Shown: positions 12,201-27,200, numbered from the stretch's first letter. The stretch is DNA of 64,000 nt from Xenopus tropicalis (GCF_000004195.4 NC_030686.2:45705961-45769960); one strand, 5' to 3'. Made by a program: numbers and translations. Notes: generated by a model from the sequence alone, not told the origin.

Positions 12201-15200
12201 TGTATACAGTGACATCCCGGCCCACATCAGGTCTAATTTTCTAGGGGTTTTTGGACGGTTACATTTGTAAATTGTAAACTCTGTAAATAGGAGCCCAGGG
12301 GCAGGAAAGGTGGGAATGTGAGAATATACTGATAGTCTGATTTATGTGGGGCATGTACCCAGTGATTGAAATTCCCCATTGTAAGCAGCAGTCCTGCCCT
12401 GCTTTATGGCTGAGATTCTAGCTATCTGTATAACAGAGCATTCTGTCACAGTGGCACAGATCCTATCTGATCCCCCCATTGTAAGCAGCAGTCCTGCCCT
12501 GCTTTATGGCTGAGATTCTAGCTATCTGTATAACAGAGCATTCTGTCACAGTGGCACAGATCCTATCTGATCCCCCCATTGTAAGCAGCAGTCCTGCCCT
12601 GCTTTATGGCTGAGATTCTAGCTATCTGTATAACAGAGCATTCTGTCACAGTGGCACAGATCCTATCTGATCCCCCCATTGTAAGCAGCAGTCCTGCCCT
12701 GCTTTATGGCTGAGATTCTAGCTATCTGTATAACAGAGCATTCTGTCACAGTGGCACAGATCCTATCTGATCCCCCCATTGTAAGCAGCAGTCCTGCCCT
12801 GCTTTATGGCTGAGATTCTAGCTATCTGTATAACAGAGCATTCTGTCACAGTGGCACAGATCCTATCTGATCCCCCCCATTGTAAGCAGCAGTCCTGCCC
12901 TGCTTTATGGCTGAGATTCTAGCTATCTGTATAACAGAGCATTCTGTCACAGTGGCACAGATCCTATCTGATCCCCCCCATTGTAAGCAGCAGCCCTGCC
13001 CTGCTTTATGGCTGAGATTCTAGCTATCTGTATAACAGAGCATTCTGTCACAGTGGCACAGATCCTATCTGACCCCCCCCCACTGTAAGCAGCAGTCCTG
13101 CCCTGCTTTATGGCTGAGATTCTAGCTATCTGTATAACAGAGCATTCTGTCACAGTGGCACAGATCCTATCTGATTCCCCATTGTAAGCAGCAGTCCTGT
13201 CCTGCTTTATGGCTGAGATTCTAGCTATCTGTATAACAGAGCATTCTGTCACAGTGGCACAGATCCTATCTGATTCCCCATTGTAAGCAGCAGTCCTGTC
13301 CTGCTTTATGGCTGAGATTCTAGCTATCTGTATAACAGAGCATTCTGTCACAGTGGCACAGATCCTATCTGATCCCCCCCCCATTGTAAGCAGCAGTCCT
13401 GCCCTTTTATGGCTGAGATTCTAGCTATCTGTATAACAGAGCATTCTGTCACAGTGGCACAGATCCTATCTGATCCCCCCCCCCCCCATTGTAAGCAGCA
13501 GTCCTGCCCTGCTTTATGGCTGAGATTCTAGCTATCTGTATAACAGAGCATTCTGTCACAGTGGCAGAGATCCTATCTGATCCCCCCATTGTAAGCAGCA
13601 GTCCTGCCCTGCTTTATGGCTGAGATTCTAGCTATCTGTATAACAGAGCATTCTGTCACAGTGGCACAGATCCTATCTGATCCCCCCCATTGTAAGCAGC
13701 AGTCCTGCCCTGCTTTATGGCTGAGATTCTAGCTATCTGTATAACAGAGCATTCTGTCACAGTGGCACAGATCCTATCTGATCCCCATTGTAGAGCAGTC
13801 CTGTCCTGCTTTATGGCTGAGATTCTAGCTATCTGTATAACAGAGCATTCTGTCACAGTGGCACAGATCCTATCTGATCCCCCCCCATTGTAAGCAGCAG
13901 TCCTGCCCTGCTTTATGGCTGAGATTCTAGCTATCTGTATAACAGAGCATTCTGTCACAGTGGCACAGATCCTATCTGATCCCCCCCATTGTAAGCAGCA
14001 GTCCTGCCCTGCTTTATGGCTGAGATTCTAGCTATCTGTATAACAGAGCATTCTGTCACAGTGGCACAGATCCTATCTGATCCCCCCATTGTAAGCAGCA
14101 GTCCTGCCCTGCTTTATGGCTGAGATTCTAGCTATCTGTATAACAGAGCATTCTGTCACAGAGAGTGGAGAAGACAAGAGGTGGCTTAGTAGAACAGTAC
14201 ATGGCCCATTAGTAACAGATAGGTAAGAGATTGGGCGGTGCATAAGATTGCCTTTCAGGAAATAATGAGGATGGCAGGGTAAATAAGTAAATATTGACAT
14301 GCTATGAATGTCCTGTTTCCATGGTACCAATTCATAGCAAAGGAACGGCATCTCCGCTCCTGGGGAACCCGGATGTACATGATAAAAGTAAATAAACATG
14401 ACAAATTGGCAGCACTGCTCCAGGTAAGACCAGGGGGCCTGCAGCTGATATACCATTACCTCTAGTGTTGCTCTTTCAAATGGGAGCCAATGCCGCATCT
14501 AAAGGGTTAAACCCTAGGGGTAGCAAAACGGCAGTAGCCCCCCTTTACCCCTATTTCTTTCTATAGAAAACTCTCCGTGACCCCAGTTTGCCACCCGAGT
14601 GCCTTTGTATGGGGCAGGCTGTGCTGCTGTGCAAGAGGAGCCCCGGCGGAGCCGCTGCAGGCAAACTGTGCTGCTTGTTGGCTGGGAGAGAACCTTCTAA
14701 TAAAGCCAGTGCGGCCGGCCCCCTTTGTTTGGCTTGGCTCCCCCATTCCTAGCTCTGTCACATTTTCCATCTTGCTTGTGCCCTGGATGGGAGAGAGAGT
14801 GGGAATGGCTGCCGCTTACTGGAAGTCGCTCCTCCCGAGGCGCAGCCAGAATATCCTAGTCCTGGCCCCACAGCTTTCTCCATAAATAATCAATAACTGA
14901 TTGAAAAGTTACTAAGAACAGGCCCCTCAGCAGCACAATATCATATATACCCCCCAGGCACTCAAACACGTAGGTCACCAAAATAGTATATCAAAAGCAA
15001 CAATCTTTATTGCCTTTTGTGCCCCCCCAGCCCTTCCTTACAGGCTTCATGCCCATTAGGGCGGCTTACTTACCAAACATTTCTGTCCAGTTCCATAGGA
15101 CGAGGGGCAAGGCAACAAGGCAATGGGGTGGAACACAATGCTAGTAAATGTGTAATACTGGCGGTGGCATTGGTCAAATTGTATGTATGTATGTATGTAT

Positions 15201-18200
15201 GTATGTATGTATGTATGTATGTATGTAGGATATACATACATACAATTTGGCGAGTTGAGTGTAAGTGTGGGGGGGGGGGCAGAGGGGCAGGAGAGGGCCA
15301 GGTATTGGGAGCATCCAGGGGGTGGAACACAATGCTAGTAAATGTGTAATACTGGCGGTGGCATTGATCAAATTGTATGTGTGTATGTAAGATAAACATA
15401 CATACAATTTGGTGAGTTGGGGGGGCAGAGGGGCAGGCATTGGGGGCACCCAGGGGGGTGGAATACAATGCTAGTAAATGTGTCATACTGGCGGTGGCAT
15501 TGGTCAGTATTCATATTTTCCACATATAGAGGAGAGTCAAATAATGATATATATCAATACAAATACAGCTGATTTGAAACATAGTAACATGGGTTGAAAA
15601 AAGACACACGTCCATCACGTTCAACCCTAATGCCTATATATAACCTGCCTAACTGCTAGTTGATCCAGAAAAAGTAAACCCCACATCTCCAGGGTTCCCG
15701 AATACCAAATATGTAGCATTTTAAGGACATTCCTCCCGCAGCTCAGAACCCCACACTTGCCCAGCCTTGGGCAGAAAAGGCAGATTTACCCTGCAGGGCC
15801 CGGGGCCCCTGACACTAAGCTGAGCACAGAAAGCCATGGGTGTTTGTAAGCAAATCCATACAGACAAATGGGTAAATACAGGTAAATAAATGTAACGATT
15901 CTCAAAGCTTTAGATACAAACACACTGGGCCTTATTATTACACTATTTTTGCGGATTTGCTCAGCCCCTAAGGAGTGGGGATCCCTTACTAACCCCGGGC
16001 TAAGGGAAAGGCAGGCATTCCATTCTGTATAATACACGGAGCCCTGGCCCCAGTCTCTCAGCACTAACGACGTGGGATTTTGCTCTCATTCCTGCCTTCT
16101 TTTGGCTCCAACATAACATGTAAGGGGGGGGGGGGGGGGATAACTGGGCTCAGTAACATTCATGATTTCCAAAGCGTTTAAATAGAACTCCACTGCTTTC
16201 TGTTAAAATGTCAGCCTGGGACTGCTCTCCCTTCCCCACTTACAGATTTAAATTTCACCCACATCAGCACTTCCATGGGCTTACTGCCTGCAACTGCCAA
16301 CTCCCTCACCCCCCCCAACCCACTCACTGCCGGCTCCCTGGCACCATTACACGCACAGCACTAACTGCAGGGGGACTTGTACTTCATATACTCCATGAGA
16401 ATCACTCAGTATGTACAGCCACCATTCCTTCTATCAGCAATGCAGTTTATAAACACAAACACACAAACAACATTTTATTCCATAGTGAAACACATCAAAA
16501 TAGATATATAACCTGCGAGAATTAGTTGAATACTACTTTATAAATACTGCTACTATAGGCACCATCTCTCCCTACTATACCTGCTATCCCACAGCCACAG
16601 TCCCTTCCCAGAGGCTATTATCCCCCCACTGCTACTATAGGCACCATCTCTCCCTACTATACCTGCTATCCCACAGCCCCAGTCCCTTCCCAGAGACTAT
16701 TATCCCCCCACTGCTACTATAGGCACCATCTCTCCCTACTATACCTGCTATCCCACAGCCCCAGTCCCTTCCCAGAGGCTATTATCCCCCCACTGCTACT
16801 ATAGGCACCATCTCTCCCTACTATACCTGCTATCCCACAGCCCCAGTCCCTTCCCAGAGGCTATTATCCCCCCACTGCTACTATAGGCACCATCTCTCCC
16901 TACTATACCTGCTATCCCACAGCCCCAGTCCCTTCCCAGAGGCTATTATCCCCCCACTGCTACTATAGGCACCATCTCTCCCTACTATACCTGCTATCCC
17001 ACAGCCCCAGTCCCTTCCCAGAGGCTATTATCCCCCCACTGCTACTATAGGCACCATCTCTCCCTACTATACCTGCTATCCCCAGCCCCAGTCCCTTCCC
17101 AGAGGCTATTATCCCCCACTGCTACTATAGGCACCATCTCTCCCTACTATACCTGCTATCCCACAGCCCCAGTCCCTTCCCAGAGGCTATTATCCCCCCA
17201 CTGCTACTATAGGCACCATCTCTCCCTACTATACCTGCTATCCCCCAGCCCCAGTCCCTTCCCAGAGGCTATTATCCCCCCACTGCTACTATAGGCACCA
17301 TCTCTCCCTACTATACCTGCTATCCCACAGCCCCAGTCCCTTCCCAGAGGCTATTATCCCCCCACTGCTACTATAGGCACCATCTCTCCCTACTATACCT
17401 GCTATCCCACAGCCCCAGTCCCTTCCCAGAGGCTATTATCCCCCCACTGCTACTATAGGCACCATCTCTCCCTACTATACCTGCTATCCCACAGCCCCAG
17501 TCCCTTCCCAGAGGCTATTATCCCCCCACTGCTACTATAGGCACCATCTCTCCCTACTATACCTGCTATCCCACAGCCCCAGTCCCTTCCCAGAGGCTAT
17601 TATCCCCCCACTGCTACTATAGGCACCATCTCTCCCTACTATACCTGCTATCCCACAGCCCCAGTCCCTTCCCAGAGGCTATTATCCCCCCACTGCTACT
17701 ATAGGCACCATCTCTCCCTACTATACCTGCTATCCCACAGCCCCAGTCCCTTCCCAGAGGCTATTATCCCCCCCACTGCTACTATAGGCACCATCTCTCC
17801 CTACTATACCTGCTATCCCACAGCCCCAGTCCCTTCCCAGAGGCTATTATCCCCCCACTGCTACTATAGGCACCATCTCTCCCTACTATACCCACTATCC
17901 ATAATTCCTTTCCAGACTATCTCTCTGCTAGGTTAGGCACTGATATGTTATTGGCACAGCAAAGTCAGAGCACCCCAAGTCACCTCTGTGTGCACCCAAT
18001 GTTCAGCTATCCGTTGGCCAGCCCCAGAGTAAGCATGCTATAGTTCTGATACTCAACAGCGGCTGCTCATGCTTTTCTGCTCCAACTGCTGAAAGTAAAT
18101 TTATCACAGGAGCAAACTGTCCATTAAGCTTTGTGCTCAACCAAAAAGCAATGGGAATAGCCTATTGTTACTCAGTGACAGTGCCATGGTTACTGGAAGT

Positions 18201-21200
18201 ACCTTTAAGCTGACTTAATAAACATCTATACACGCAGTGTAGCAAGGTCCCCTCTCCTATATGTACTATTTCCCTCTGATGAGCCCAAAGTGTTTATCAC
18301 TCAGAATAGTAACGCTGACAGGAAACAGGATACATTTCCCCTTGTTCCACCTTGTTACTTTATGTAACAAATGTTTCTATTCAGGTCCTCTCATATAAAT
18401 ATATCAGTCTCTCATTCAAACCACTCCCTGGTTGCTAAGGTCATTTGGACTCTAGCAACCAGACAGCTGTTGAAACTCCAAACTGGAGGGTTCCTGAACA
18501 AAAACTGAAATAATTAAAAAACTATAAATAATAGAAAATGAAGAGCAATTGCAAATTATCTTAGAATATTACTCTGTGCATCATACAAAATGTTAACTCA
18601 AACATCAACAACCCCTAAAGGAATAGCTCAGCTTAGAATGAGTGGGAGCATATATCCACCCAAACAAACTAAAGGGACCTATTAAATTAATTAAATGACC
18701 TATTTATCACTGGACCCTAGCAATTTAGAAAGTTGCTGAAATTCTAAGACCCGCTGAATAAAAAGCTAAATAGCCCAAACACACAGTCTACATTATAGTA
18801 AACAATTAAGATGGAAGTCAGCTCTCCTGAGCACTTTTACAATTATATTATTTTTTCTTTGTCTTGATTCTAGCAGTTTTACACTGCTAATATCATAATA
18901 TGTGGAACAGGAGCTTACCCTTGGACAGACAATTAAAAGCTGCCGATAAAAGAGGGGTCTCTTGATGCTTCTCTGCTTAATTCTATCACTCAGTGTGAAA
19001 GAAGGAGTAAAATGAGTCGAAAAGCATCAGAAAACACCTCCTGTATCAGTAACATAAGCGCCTAGATCTCTACATTCCTGTATAAACACAATGCACATGT
19101 AAGACTTAAGAGGTTCTTACCAGAGTGGGCCTTTGAGGGATGGGGGGTTCCACCAGCCCCTTGCGGTGGAGGGGGGCTAACCCTGGCTTGTCCAGTATCC
19201 TGTGTTGGGTTACCAATGGCCAAAGTCCCGGCAGGCAATGGCTGACCTCTTTTTAAAAGTTGCTTCTGTTCTTGCTGACGGAAGCGCGGGGGCACCTCAC
19301 GCGGCAGGTAACGTGAGGCCGCAGACTGCTGGCCGTTGGCAGATGCCCGTTTGCCATTGCTGTTTGGGACGGTGCTGGTAGAAGTACTGGCAGCTGCAGG
19401 TTGGGGCTGGTTGGAACCGCTCTTGGTTGGTTCTGGCACTGATAAAAACATAAATAAAACACAAAATCAGTTAAAAAAACTCAGTTATCATTTATGTTTC
19501 ATCAGTCCCTGGGCAGGAAGTAATTGCTGCTATGTGTATACTCTGTATAAAGGGCTTACTGCCCCTTTAAATCCTTCATGGGTATTGGGTTACAGAGCAG
19601 TCTCTCAGCCATGCAGTGCTGCACTCTTAGGCCCTCAGCCCAAATGCCATTAGTACTTGGTCATACAGCGCCCACAGCTCAGTGTTGGCCACTCGCCGAC
19701 ATGTAACCCTTGCCCTCCTGGCTCGTGATGCACTAATATATATATCTCTGGTTCCTAGCAATTGGAAAGGTGATGAAATTCTAAGCTGGGGACCCGCTGA
19801 ACAAAAAGCTAAACAGCTCAAACACACAGTCTACATTATAGTAAACAATTAAGATGGAAGTCAGCTTTCCTTAGCACATTTACAATTATATTATTTTTTT
19901 CTTTGTCTTGATTCTAGCAGTTTTACACTGCTAATATTATGAATTTGGAACAGGAGCTTACCCTTGGACAGACCATTAAAAGTTGCCGATACAAGAGGAG
20001 TCTCTTGATGCTTCTCTGCTCATTTCTATCACTCAGTGTGAAAGGAGGAGTAAAATGAGTAGAAAAGTACTTGGTCATACAGCGCCCACAGCTCAGTGTT
20101 GGCCACTCGCCGACATGTAACCCTTGCCCTCCTGCCTTGTGATGCACTAATATATAATATTTACACAGAGAGAAAACCAATGAGCAGCAGCAGCAGACAC
20201 GTAGGAAGTGTAAGAATCAGTAATGCACGAGTGGCTAATTGCCATTACCGGCTGTCAGCATATTGTGGCAAGGCGGGCAGCTCTATGCCAACGTACAGCT
20301 AGGCTCTCAAGATGGCTTCTGCATGGGGTTTCCATATGTCTCTCACCCCTAGCAGTGTGTTTGCTCATTGGGCAGGAGTGAATCCATTACATGGGAGAAC
20401 AGAACACTTAGGTGGGTGACAATTGCAGCGCTGCCAGTGAGACTGCTTGGGGACACTACATAGTGACAGCCGCTATTAAATGAACCCCGGCAGCCCTCTG
20501 TAAATGTCACCGTACTACGCGGGCACTAGCGGCGCTATCCCACCCCATCTCCCCTTGCCCATCCTGGCTACTGTTGCCTTTTCAATTGCCGGATTTCCAC
20601 TGGCAAATTACCTCCTTTGTCTGCAGACGCAGCTCATGTATTTTAAATGGAAACAATGACACCTATAAAATAACTTATTCCATCCTAAACCATACCTTAG
20701 TGCCGCATCTCTTTGCATGGGCTGAGGGTCCGGTGGATGAAGTTCAAAGTTTATAAGCTGTAAAGTTCTTCATTTATCCTTTCACATAAACATATAGTAT
20801 ATTCTGCCTTACTTAAGGGGCTGCTCACCTTAAAATGAATGTTTAGTATCATATATTGAGTGATATTTTTGAAAAGTGCAGTTTTTGAATTATTGAGCTT
20901 TTTGGCTAGTGGCTCTCCTGTATGGAATTAGAGCTGTTTTCTTGTTGCTAAGGTCCAAATTACCCTAGCAACCAGACAGTGGTGGGAATGAGAGACTGAC
21001 AGATGAATAGGAGATACCTGAATAGAAATATATACCAATAAAAAAATAACAGAGAACAATTGTTTCTTGGCAGCCAGCCAGGGTCAGTGACCCCCTTTTG
21101 GAAGCTGGAAAAAAATCTTCACAAATGAAGACCAATTGAAATGTTAAGAATTGCCTATTCTACAATATACTAAAAGGTGAAGCGGATGGAGGCAATGCAG

Positions 21201-24200
21201 CTTTTGCAGCAATACAGTGAATTGAGGGGGGCTATCTTTCCCCTCATCTCCCATAGTGATGGCTTGCTATCTATGCACACACAACTACTGGATTTTGGGT
21301 CCTTAGGAAATTCACTTTTGGCTCTGCTGTACTTGGAAGAAATGATGACAGCTATGGCCACTAGGAGGCAGTAATGCCGCAGCAGACACAAGAGGTATTT
21401 ATGCACAAAATCAATGCCCTGCTTTACGCTCATTAATTACTGTCCGACATCCCACAGCCCTTACTGGGCCCAGGCATTCTGTTCTGTATCATCCAGTTTC
21501 TCACATCATTTACGCACAACAACAACAACAACACGCAAATACTGAGCTATCTATCCTGTGCCAAGCTACATGGATGTGTTCCAACACACACGTCCTGAAT
21601 ATCATACAGAACCATCTCAAATCTATGCTCAGTGTGTGTATGGGCAGATTATCGTGCAAGGGTTTTCTATATATAGCAAAGTCAGTTGTAGTAACCCAGC
21701 AAACTGGCTGATTTTATAGGCTGTTGTGTCTCTGAAGGATCTGCCTTTGTGTGCGGCGCTCTGCTATATTTACTATAAGATGCTATATGGTTGCTGGGGC
21801 CAGGGATATGAGCAATCACAGAGCTTTCTGCTTACGCCTCTCCGTCCATTTCCATTGTGTCATTTGGAAAGCAGCTGAGTTGCTAAGGTCAGGGAGCCCA
21901 AGCAACCAAAATAGCCTATTTGTTGGAGGGTGAAAAGGCATTTCCATGACAGAAGAGGGTCTATAGGACCATTATTCCCAGCATGCTTTGCAGCTCTGCA
22001 TCACGACAGGTAGTAGAATTGTCTGTACAGTCCCAGCACAGGGAGAGCAATTGCCCCTAGCGTGCCTAAGCAACATTTGCCTGTATTAGGGGAAAAGTCA
22101 GCTGTCAGGGGAGCCAATACTGTATAAATGCCTTCCATTCAGCTTTCAACTGGCCCTAAATATAGCCCATTGGTCAAAGCCCACGTGGGGCGGAATGGGA
22201 GCATGTAGGTGTGTAGGTGTCTTGCTTGGGATAATGAAATTACAATACTGGTACATATGCAACTGCGCTTGTCAGTTTCCCCTTACGTCCCTCTCCAGAG
22301 CGTTCCCATGAGAGAGACAGTTGGCCTTCTAGGAAATTTCATGGAGACTTTCAGTGGGACGGAAGGGGCTGGACAACACAAAATATCATGTATGCAATGC
22401 ACTTTACCTTTAAACATTTACGTATATTGAAATGTATACAGGGTATGGGACCTGTTATCAAGAATGCTCGGGACCTGGGGTATTCTGGATAAAGGGTCTT
22501 TCTATCATTTTTAATTCCAGACCTCCATACTAGATAATCACTTAAACATTAAATAAACTCAACAGAATTGGGTTAGAGTTAGTCTGCTAAAATGTAATGT
22601 GTTAGCTCTTAGTACAAGTTCATCCAGGGACTGGTCCGATTGCCATCTTGGAGTCAGGAAGGAATTGGGCAAATTAGAGAGGCTTCAGATGGGGTTTTGC
22701 CTTCCTCTGGATCAACTAGCAGTTAGGCAGGTTATATATAGGCATTAGGGTTGAACGTGATGGGCGTGTGTCTCTTTTCAACCCAACTTACTATGTATTT
22801 AAACCATTAAATAAACCCTATGTGATTGTTTTGCCCCCAATAAGGGGTAATTATATCTTAGTTGGGATCAAGTACAGGTACTGTTTTATTATTACAGAGA
22901 AAAGGGAATCATTTAACCATGAAATAAACCCAATAGGGCTGTTCTGCCCCAATAAGGGGTAATTATATCTTAGTTGGGATCAAGTACAGGTACTGTTTTA
23001 TTATTACAGAGAAAAGGGAATCATTTAACCATGAAATAAACCCAATAGGGCTGTTCTGCCCCCAATAAGGGGTAATTATATCTTAGTTGGGATCAAGTAC
23101 AGGTACTGTTTTATTATTCCAGAGAAAAGGGAATCATTTAACCATGAAATAAACCCAATAGGACTGTTCTGCCCCAATAAGGGGTAATTATATCTTAGTT
23201 GGGATCAAGTACAGGTACTGTTTTATTATTCCAGAGAAAAGGGAATCATTTAACCATGAAATAAACCCAATAGGACTGTTCTGCCCCCAATAAGGGGTAA
23301 TTATATCTTAGTTGGGATCAAGTACAGGTACTGTTTTATTATTACAGAGAAAAGGGAATCATTTAACCATTAAATAAACCCAATAGGGCTGTTCTGCATC
23401 CAATAAGGGGTAATTATATCTTAGTTGGGATCAAGTACAGGTACTGTTTTATTATTACAGAGAAAAGGGAATCATTTAACCATTAAATAAACCCAATAGG
23501 GCTGTTCTGCCCCAATAAGGGGTAATTATATCTTAGTTGGGATCAAGTACAGGTACTGTTTTATTATTACAGAGAAAAGGGAATCATTTAACCATTAAAT
23601 AAACCCAATAGGGCTGTTCTGCATCCAATAAGGGGTAATTATATCTTAGTTGGGATCAAGTACAGGTACTGTTTATTATTACAGAGAAAAAGGAAATTAT
23701 TTTTTAAAAACTGGAATTATTAGATTGAAATGGACTCTATGGGAGATGGCCGTAATTTGGAGCTTTCCAACATAATGGATCCCATACCTGTATTTAATAA
23801 CAATATACATTGCAATATCAGTTAAAAACATAGGTACAGACATAGCCAAGCATCTGGGCACTACACGTGTTATTATAATACATGGGGATAGGAGACCTGT
23901 ATGCACTGGCCATTTCATTGCCTTGCGATGCTACAATGGGCCGAATGTGATGTGTTTGATGGGATGGAACATACAGCAGAATAAAAAGTCGACAGACAAC
24001 TAGAAGGGAGACATATCTGCTCTCACGTTTCTGATTGGCTGCCTGAGGGTTTAGCCTAAGGCCCAAGGGCCGTACAACACTAGCGATGCATTACAAATTA
24101 CAGACTGAAGAGAATGGAATCTGTCTGAATCCAGAAGGAAAGAAGTGGTATTGGCTTTGTGCTGATGCTACAGAGGGGGGGAAGGCTTTGAAGAGGGGAC

Positions 24201-27200
24201 CGGTGCCGGAATCAGAGCGGCTTGCCTTATTAATCCAACACCAAAGGAAACTCGCTGGTTCCAGCCCAGCCATTGGCCCCTACCAATGGAGACACCCTGA
24301 ATAGCAGGCTCGTCTGTCACTGTCTGCAGCTCCATAGCCACCTCTGGGTTTCGGTGTTTGTTGCGCTCGTTTCGTCAGCCTGTCACCATGACAACCCCCC
24401 CGGGCCACCAACTCGTGAAGCTCTCGACAAAACCGTAGCTAAATTAACTTATAGCACGTCGCCGGTGAGAAATGGCTCTTCAGCAGTCATTCTCTGCGCA
24501 AATCTCTAATAGAGCAACGCCGCCAAATTGAATTACGCTAATTAAATGCCACTCCCTGTAAATCAGCCTTCATTAGGGTCAGTGTTACAGGAGATTAAGG
24601 GATGTTTCACTAATAATAGTGTTAAGTAACCGTTATTACTTCATTTTAATGTGGATTTGCTTGTAGACCATGTCACCCTCGTTCCCGCAGAACATCATGG
24701 TGCCACTCCTGAGCCGTACCAATTAGTATTTATTTGTATTATCCTGGTGTATTTGGCTAATGACAGTTGTAAGACATGGATTTACTCTCTGCCCCACCCC
24801 TTTATGAATATATTATTGGCTGGAGGTTTCAGCCTTGCCTACACTGCTATTGGCTGACTGCAACCTTCCTTACTACATCCCATAAGTCTCCTATTGAGAA
24901 GAAATTGCCTTACAAGAAGGCAGAAGGGCAGAGACATTGGCTGGGGGGCTTGTGGCGGGGGTTCAGAAGGACGTGCCTGTAGAATAAGGAGTAGTCAGGA
25001 GAACCAATCCCTGTACAGAGAATGCAGCCTCTATTGTATCCTGGCTCTTCTGGACGCCATATTCTTTGTACAATTTAACAGGTCAATTTCAGCTTATGAC
25101 CGCTGTTATGTTAAACCACAATAGTTTTAGCTATTAGGGAATATGGTTGTCTCCATCCATCATTACGGTAGGACAGTAATGAACTCATAATCAGGTGTTG
25201 AATAAAGAGTTAGCTCACGTGCCAATAACCAAATGCCATAGCTCTTCCTGAGGCTACTGCCCAGACACAAGGAGGGCCACGTGGCTACTCCATTTACCCC
25301 GAGGACATAGCTGATAGGTTAGGCAGCCTTGTTCCCATGGAAATGTGTCGGCACTGGTAGTGCTATGCTGTTTATGCTGTTTGCTAAAGGCATTTATACT
25401 GAAGAGACACCCAGTGCTCACTGTATTGGGGGAAATGAGAGGCTCGCACTGATTGGCAAACAACTTGACGCCTATATTTAAGAATGTTTAAAATACATCG
25501 AACATGAAGTGGGTGCTAATGGCATATTGTATAGCTTTCCAAGGAACCAGTACGGGAGCTACAAGGATTCTGCACATGTAAGCCCCCACATTCAGCCATA
25601 TATACTAATAGGAGACTAAAGCCACTGGGGCAGAATGTGAATTTCAGGTATTTCCCCAATACACCCCGTCACCTCACACAGTTAACTGGAAATTACCAAA
25701 AAGGGCCAGTGATTGGCTGACAATCACCAGGCGAAAACGTGGGTGTTTTTCTCAGTTATATGAGCTCCAACAGGGAACCACCCCCTCCTTCGACTCTGGG
25801 AATCTATAGAGCAGCCACAGACTAGAGCTACCCCTATAAAGAATATCATTTAAAGACAAACTAAACCCCCAAACACAAGCAGGTGAGGAGAAGCTTCTTT
25901 ATCTACTCACAGGCCCCACAGTCAGACCCCACGTTACTAAGCAAGCAGATCAATAGCAACATCCCACGTGCCCCCCCAGCTCTAACAGTAGGTAGCAACC
26001 TACACCCATTCCCTCAGTGTGCAGCTACTGTTTATAAATCTATTGTTCTACTGGCATCTATGGGCAGCAAATGTAATAAACAGGCAACCTGACAGACCCT
26101 ACTTATTTGCTATATTTATAACAAAAATAAATAGCTAATTTAACACAATTGATAGCCCTTCAGTTGATAGATTACAGTCTGCAGGTTAAAAAACAGTTAC
26201 AAATGCCTGAGTATAATAGACTGGGTGCCGCTGTGTATAGTTGTTTCTGCCTGGCGCCCACCCAAATCTCATTAAACGTGTGATGCATCTGCGCATAGCG
26301 CCTCCCCCCCCCCCCCCGCCGGGGTTTCTGTGCGTTTCCTGAGCTCGCCATTTCCTCTTACAGAAATAGGTTAAGCCACACGCAGGTGGTAAACAGACCC
26401 AAGTGTCTCGCTCGGGGCCACAGCGCCGACCTACTGTTTCTGTACAGTCGGATACTAAGGCCTCACAATAAGGTGCCTTTCCCCCCCCCTGTGCAGCCAT
26501 GATGGAGTTAAGGGAACGCTATGAATGATGGGGCTCACACACTCACAATAAGGCGCCTTTCCCCCCCTCTGTGCAGCCATGATGGAATTAAGGGAACGCT
26601 ATGAATTATGGGGCTCACACACTCACAATAAGGCGCCTTTCCCCCCTCTGTGCAGCCATGATGGAGTTAAGGGAACGCTATGAATATGGGGCTCACACAC
26701 TCACAATAAGGTGCCTTTCCCCCCTCTGTGCAGCCATGATGGAATTAAGGGAACGCTATGAATTATGGGGCTCACACACTCACAATAAGGCGCCTTTCCC
26801 CCCTCTGTGCAGCCATGATGGAGTTAAGGGAACGCTATGAATGATGGGGCTCACACACTCACAATAAGGCGCCTTTCCCCCCCTCTGTGCAGCCATGATG
26901 GAGTTAAGGGAACGCTATGAATGATGGGGCTCATACACTCACAATAAGGTGCCTTTCCCCCCCTCTGTGCAGCCATGATGGAGTTAAGGGAACGCTATGA
27001 ATGATGGGGCTCACACACTCACAATAAGGCGCCTTTCCCCCCTCTGTGCAGCCATGATGGAGTTAAGGGAACGCTATGAATGATGGGGCTCACACACTCA
27101 CAATAAGGCGCCTTTCCCCCCCTGTGCAGCCATGATGGAGTTAAGGGAACGCTATGAATGATGGGGCTCACACACTCACAATAAGGCGCCTTTCCCCCCC

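Larger units (their letters stand above)
7606..19120 (-). other. tnrc6c 11.5-kb intron
   Basis: Separates the PREVPPRFR exon from the large GW exon. It contains five minisatellite arrays, a CpG-rich block and dispersed repeats, listed separately. Stretches at about 8600-9400 and 17900-18370 hold nothing I can name. Confidence 0.8.

Noticed and set aside
12374..14160. CRISPR-like repeat array
   Set aside because: No unique spacers: the whole 100-bp unit is repeated. It is a vertebrate minisatellite. The same holds for every other array here.
24651..25124. Short plus-strand frames in the 24-25 kb intron
   Set aside because: No family resemblance, no splice structure, and lengths expected by chance.
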